Source: Mesostigma viride (lineage: Eukaryota > Streptophyta > Mesostigmatophyceae > Mesostigmatales > Mesostigmataceae). Taken from it: a stretch of DNA of 64,000 nucleotides. A program made the translations under genes and the position numbers. The notes beneath the pieces were generated by a model, which was given only the letters and a program-made list of their open reading frames with translations, made no database searches and had not been told where the DNA came from. The stretch is from contig RPFO01000104.1 in NCBI GenBank assembly GCA_009746045.1, positions 7,339,750 through 7,403,749 of the forward strand, given 5' to 3'. Position 1 is the first letter of the stretch; each line of letters opens with the position of its first letter. Below, in pieces: positions 59,646-64,000 of this stretch.

Positions 59646-59856
59646 TATGTATGAAGTGAGACAACCATTAAAAAAAAAAATTTACTATTTTACTTTGAGT
59701 ACTATGCTTTTACTTGGAGTACTATGCTAATCTCATTAGAAAAATAATTACACAAAAGTTTAAACAAATATCGTCTGCATCATCCCCCAACCGTTAAGCA
59801 CTAGATGGGGATGTAATCCTCATCCGAGCTGTCCTCTACTGTAATGGCAGACGAGG

Positions 59857-60660
59857 ACACCGAGCACGTGCAGACATGGCTTGACTGCCTGGCTCTCGAG
59901 GCCCGTGCAGTGGGGCTTGAGGTCAGCAAGAAGACAGAGGCCCTGGCGGTTGGGCTCACCAACCCACCGCCGCCCCTCTATCTCCTAGACGGCTCTCGAG
60001 TCCTGTATCGGGACGTACCGCGTTAAGCTGCTGGGCAGCCTGCTCCCCAGCTGCGAGGTTGATGTGGACCATCGCATCTCCCTCGCCTGGCACGCTTTAC
60101 GTCAGTACCGGGCCCTGTGGCGCAAGCCCCTGGGCAAGATCGAGAAACAGGACCTGTTCAAGGTCCTCGTCCTTCCTGTTCTCACGTATGGCGCCGAGAC
60201 GTGGACCCTCACCGCCGACCTGGCCCGCAAGCTGGACGGCGCGGTCACCAGCATGCTGCGTTCCATTTTCAGAGTAGGATATGCTGCTCATGTCCGCAAT
60301 GAGGACCTGTACCAGGGCATGCCCTATATCACCAGCACCATTAAGCAACGCCGCCTGCAGCTTGTAGGGCACCTCGCTCGCACCAACCAGGTAGACACCT
60401 CACGTGGCCCCCCCGCAGGACTGCGCCCAGCCCAGCCTGGCCGGCACCTCCTGACGTGGGCTGGGCCTAGTGATGTTAGACGCCGCAAGGCCCGCACCTT
60501 CAAGGAACAGCTAGTAGAGGACATGGGGGGCCTCGGCCTCTCCGTGATTTGGAAGAAGATGATGGACAAGGCCAAGTGGGCCCAGGTCATAGAGGACAAT
60601 GAGCCCCCCCCAGTGGGGAAGCGCCCGCGTGTGCAATCCCGCGGGAGGCACGCCAGATAG
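59857..60660 (+). pseudogene. LINE-A ORF2 C-terminal region
   Basis: It begins TEHVQTWLDCLALEARAVGL, which follows the YADD box in other copies. One frame change at about 60020 separates it from an open frame (60064-60660). That frame contains YGAETWTLTADLARKLDGAV, NEDLYQGMPYITSTIKQRRL, LVGHLARTNQVDT and a C-terminus with LSVIWKKMMDKAKWAQVI, ending at a stop before the 3' UTR. RT catalytic motifs are absent. This is the best reference for the LINE-A 3' end in the window. Confidence 0.75.
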
Positions 60661-60846
60661 CTCCCCCTCGGGCAGCGTGCGGCTGCCTAGATAGATGTTG
60701 TAGTTAGAATGCTGTTAGATAGATGTAGTATGTAGCCAATGTAGATAGATTAGACCGGTAGGAATGTTTGCACCCATCCATCCATCCATCGGGGTTAATG
60801 CTCCGTGACTCCCCAACGGGAGCACGAGTCTAATTAATTAATTAAT
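59857..60846 (+). mobile_element. LINE-A copy with 15-bp TSD
   Basis: Bounded by TAATGGCAGACGAGG at 59842-59856 and 60847-60861 (the first bases may belong to the TTAA tail, leaving at least 13 bp). 5'-truncated just after RT motif C. The 3' end is intact: CCATCCATCCATC, hairpin, TTAATT tail. Confidence 0.85.
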
Positions 60847-61020
60847 TAATGGCAGACGAGGCGGTAGTGTAGCGGCTATCCTCAGGACCAATAACCTCCA
60901 CCTGCGGACTTCTACCCTGGCTAGCAACGGGCCGCGGGGCCCGTGGGGAGAAAACAGGAGCATACCCCTCGGGAAGGTCCTGCACAGTGCTCAGGATAAA
61001 GGGCAGAGACCCCCCACTTT

Positions 61021-61406
61021 CCTTTGACTCGTGCTCCCGTTGGGGAGTCACGGAGCATTAACCCCGATGGATGGTGGATGGATGAATGGACGGACGGACG
61101 GACGGACGGACGGACGGACGGATGGACGGACGGACGGACAGACGGATGGACGGATTGATGGATGGACACGCAATCCTACCGGTCTAATCTATCTACAACA
61201 TCAAACCAACTCTATTCTAAGCTCTCTACCTTAGGGGTCCTGTCTAGCGTGCTTCCCGCGTTTGCAAACATGCGGGCGCTTCCGGGCCACGGGAGGGGGT
61301 TCGTTGTCCTCTATGACCTGGGCCCACTTGGCCTTGTGCATCATCTTGTTCCAAATCACGGAGAGGCCTAGCCCCCCCATGTCCTCTACTAGCTGTTCTT
61401 TGAAGC
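61021..61406 (-). mobile_element. LINE-A 3' end with expanded GGAC/GGAT repeats
   Basis: The LINE-A hairpin at 61027-61055 (minus) is followed by its GATGG block, expanded here to about 90 bp of GGAC/GGAT repeats (61063-61160). Next come 3' UTR and the last 55 codons of ORF2 (QLVEDMGGLGLSVIWNKMMH). Confidence 0.75.
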
Positions 61407-61509
61407 TTCCTCCCATGACGTTTCCTTCGTCGGTGCCGGAGGGATGCCACAACAGCAATAGGATCTGATTAAACGATAAGCGATGGACGTAGCATGCCAC
61501 TGGCTGTGC

Positions 61510-61667
61510 TGTTAATCAAATTAAATTATAACATGACTTCGTGGACCCATTGACCGCTAGCCGGCTCAATCCGGCACAATGCCGGACGGACATTGCGGAC
61601 GGACTGAAGCAGCCGCCACCGCCCGCCGGCGGGTGACCGACAACCCCCGCACTGAACCAGGTATATC
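61510..61667. other. Repeat debris with a LINE-C-like tail
   Basis: aatcaaattaaattataacat at 61513-61535 resembles the LINE-C tail (3920-3945), but the hairpin is degenerate. Confidence 0.35.
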
Positions 61668-61712
61668 TCATTCTCCCGATTTCTGGCCTGCGCTGGTTGT
61701 CTCTTTGATATC
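61668..61712 (+). mobile_element. PLE 3'-end fragment of about 45 bp
   Basis: ttctcccgatttctggcctg then cgctggttgtctctttgata is the PLE terminus. A short TATCTCAT-like sequence flanks both ends. Confidence 0.6.
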
Positions 61713-64000
61713 TCATGCCCGAATGTATTGACTGCGGGCGCGCTCACTTGCGAAGGATGATCGGGGCTCTGGGCGTCTGGCCAATGTACATCCAGTGCTG
61801 GGTGCGTCGTCTGGCGGCGCCGTCTCCGCGACCGGCCGGGTCCGGCCCGGTCTTTGCGCAATCGGGCGTATCCGTTCAGCAGGCAGAAGTCGGAAGCCAT
61901 CTGGCACTCAATGCACGGCGCGGCTCGGCTTAGATACAGTGATTGCCTGACTCTTCGCGTGATCCCGTCGTGGCTACGTGTCAGCCTACAAACGCAAATG
62001 GCAGTGTGGCAGAAAGCCAGTCTCAATCTTGTACGTCTTGGCCATGACCTGCACGCGCAAGAGGCACGCACGCGAGGGACAGCCATGCAGTTGACACTCT
62101 GGACTTACACGCAGGCAGGTCGGAGCCGAAGCTGAGTTCGCTAGCGAAGAAATATAGGTTAGCTGGTTTTCTGCATTTCTCGGAAAAATGGAGCCACCAG
62201 CGAGCTCGCCACCAGTGCTCTTTTTTCCTGTATTAGTTGAATTTGCTGCGAGCGTTGTCCCTCAGAGCGGATTGTCCAGAATTCCTTAATGGGTACTATT
62301 GTTTACTCAGCACGGTTTATTCAGCAGTTCGTTCAGGTAAGCGGGAAGATTGTCATGCTCCTTTTTCTTTTTCCCTAGCAGGCTACGTGTGTTGTTGACC
62401 ACTACCTGGTGTGTTCGTGATCATGCCGAATTATGATTCTGAATTCTGATGGCTAATGTTTTTTTTCTCTGTGATATATCCTTCCGTAATTACGCAGACC
62501 TTCCCCAATTGTACATGTCAAAGCCAAGAAGGACGTGGACCCTTTCCTGTTGGCTGGCAACGCCCTTCGCCTTGCTTGAGTCCGTCGGCGAGGAATTTTG
62601 CATGGGTTAGTCCTAGACCAAGGCGAGACTGGTTGACAATGCGAAACGTTAGCAGCAGGGAGGCATTGCATGACCACAGCGATTACGATGGAGAGTCGCC
62701 GGCAGAATTCAGGGTCCTCCGTGAGCGAAGGAGGTCTACAGATATGGGAAGGAGGTGAGTAACGTCTAGCAGAATGTGATTGCTTGGATTGCGGTCGGGC
62801 AGATATGCTTTGTGGTTGTAAGCCCGCGACCTTGAGCGTCATGCTTGTATTCGCCCCCATTACCACCCCGAGATATCTGCATCGAATTCACAGCAGAACA
62901 TGTGCGGGAGTAGCTGTTCAGTGCCAACCGGTTGTCAGGAGCGCAGTCACATTTTTTTTTTGGCACAGTGACAGTGATGTCAGCCCATTTAATGGCATGA
63001 TGGCAGTGACGGCAACAAGCTGGAATGTCAGGGCTCATCAGTTCGAGGCGTTTCCACAGCGCACTGTGCGAGGGCATGGTGGTATGGTACGAGACAACAC
63101 AATGTGTAACGAATGCTGGTGTGTGACGAATGCTGGTGTGTGTTGAATGCTGGTGTTTGACGAACTGGATCGCCTAGTGCCGTGGATGCCCCATGAGTGT
63201 TGCGGAACAAGAGTTTGGACCCATGCAGTTGTGGGATGGGCAATCGCTATTATTAGATTTTACTGGGGTGACAACGGCAGTGGCCGGGGCACGCCAAGAA
63301 TGCTACTGTTAAAATAATATTTTCTACCCAAACGCATGCATTCTGCGTCTCATAAGGCTCTGTGCTTTTTGTGTGTTGTTGAGCCGGCTCATGCCCCAAA
63401 GCTCTCAGACTCTGCATTTCCGTTTGCAGGGGCATGTCACTGGAAGGTTAGGCAGCGACGTTGCTCTTGTCTTGGGTCGTTGCTCTGGTCTTGGATGGGC
63501 TCCTCTCTCTGCTTGCTTTGCTCTCCTGCTCCCATCGCCCCCGTTCCCTGTTGTCGCTGTCCCTGCTCCCCCCCCCCGGCCGTCCTCCCCTGCCCCCATC
63601 GTCCCTGGTCCTATTCCTCTCGTCTTTGTCCATACTGCTCCTGTTCCCCTTGCCCTCTCCGGCTCTCTTGCCCTCGTCCTTGTCGCCCGTGCCTGCCTTG
63701 AATGCCCATGGGTTTGCTGCTGCGCTCCTCGCCCCGTCAATGCCCCTCGTTTGGGCCCATTCCTTTCTCTCTAAAGCTGTTTACCTCACCTGTCCAGCCT
63801 GGCCTTCGAGCCTGTCTTGTGTAGGGCTCCACACTCCTTGGTGCATCCCGGGCAATCTCAGCGCCAGAGTAGCCATGAGGATCCATGAGGAGCCATGCAT
63901 CGCCACTCCCCTGTTTACTGTAGCGGTATTTCATTCCATCGTACACGCCAGCAACACCTTTCCAGCTACTGTCAAGCCTCTCCGACCCTGTTCACCCACC
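61713..64000. other. No confident gene; possible exon at 62637-62755 (+)
   Basis: 62637-62755 reads a charged peptide from an ATG (MRNVSSREALHDHSDYDGES and on to RRRSTDMGRR) followed by a good donor (GAG|GTGAGTAAC). This could be the first coding exon of a gene that continues past the window. I could not find a convincing second exon. 63520-63700 is C/T-rich. Confidence 0.25.

Larger units (their letters stand above)
59690..61026 (-). mobile_element. LINE-D 3' end, split by LINE-A
   Basis: The parts 61026-60847 and 59856-59690 join to the order of 19580-19930 read on the minus strand (gggtagaagtc, ggaggttatt, ctgaggatagccgctacac, cctcgtctgcca). Confidence 0.65.

Noticed and set aside
61526..62086. 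Minus-strand ORF of 186 codons
   Set aside because: Runs across a PLE fragment and LINE debris, so it is not a conserved gene.

Overview
This is a eukaryotic nuclear window, most likely from a green alga (Viridiplantae, probably Chlorophyta). Four genes support this. One is a multi-exon mitochondrial ATP synthase 24 kDa (FAd) subunit that I recognise from plants. Another is a leishmanolysin-type (M8) membrane peptidase with EGF modules, of the kind found in plants. The third is a mitochondrial-type PPR protein and the fourth an intronless F-box/LRR protein. Introns are GT-AG, exons are GC-rich, and a TGTAA poly(A)-like signal follows the FAd stop codon. No species can be named from the sequence alone.

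Layout. 1-7300 is a nest of non-LTR retrotransposons plus a Penelope-like element. 7784-9511 (-) is the F-box/LRR gene and 10868-15268 (+) the divergently transcribed PPR gene (3 exons, 690 codons). 15.6-34.6 kb is repeat territory. It holds 3' ends of several LINE lineages (called here LINE-A, B, C and D), ORF1-only elements, a LINE with a restriction-like endonuclease, a tRNA-like SINE, a second short retroposon (SINE-G), a terminal-inverted-repeat DNA element and an approximately 850 bp (CAC)n array. 36460-52747 (-) is the M8 peptidase gene. I resolve 14 exons that join in frame to 1039 codons, with introns full of minisatellites and one piggyBac-like insertion. 53725-58791 (+) is the FAd gene (7 exons, 266 codons). 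59.3-61.7 kb is again LINE debris, and 61.7-64 kb has no confident gene.

The repeats can be read as a dated history, because many insertions have perfect target-site duplications (TSDs) of 7-18 bp that I could locate by eye. An ORF1-only element lies inside a LINE-A copy, which lies inside a LINE-C copy. LINE-B copies lie inside a Penelope-like fragment and inside an ORF1-only 3' UTR. A LINE-A copy lies inside LINE-D. Three RLE-LINE insertions sit in TA-rich targets.

Most notable: (1) ORF1-only retroposons that carry an L1-ORF1p-like protein, lack ORF2, and share their 3' hairpin and tail with LINE-C; (2) a short non-coding element, SINE-G, that shares its 3' hairpin with LINE-B, making two apparent parasite/host tail pairs, all ending in TTAA repeats; (3) in the M8 gene, the 3' end of three different exons together with the splice donor appears to have been tandemly duplicated into the downstream intron (29 bp x2, 85 bp x4, 33 bp x12).

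Host genes form two divergent pairs (F-box/LRR with PPR; M8 peptidase with FAd), each with an intergenic spacer of about 1-1.4 kb. I see no operon-like functional linkage. PPR and FAd are both predicted to be mitochondrial.
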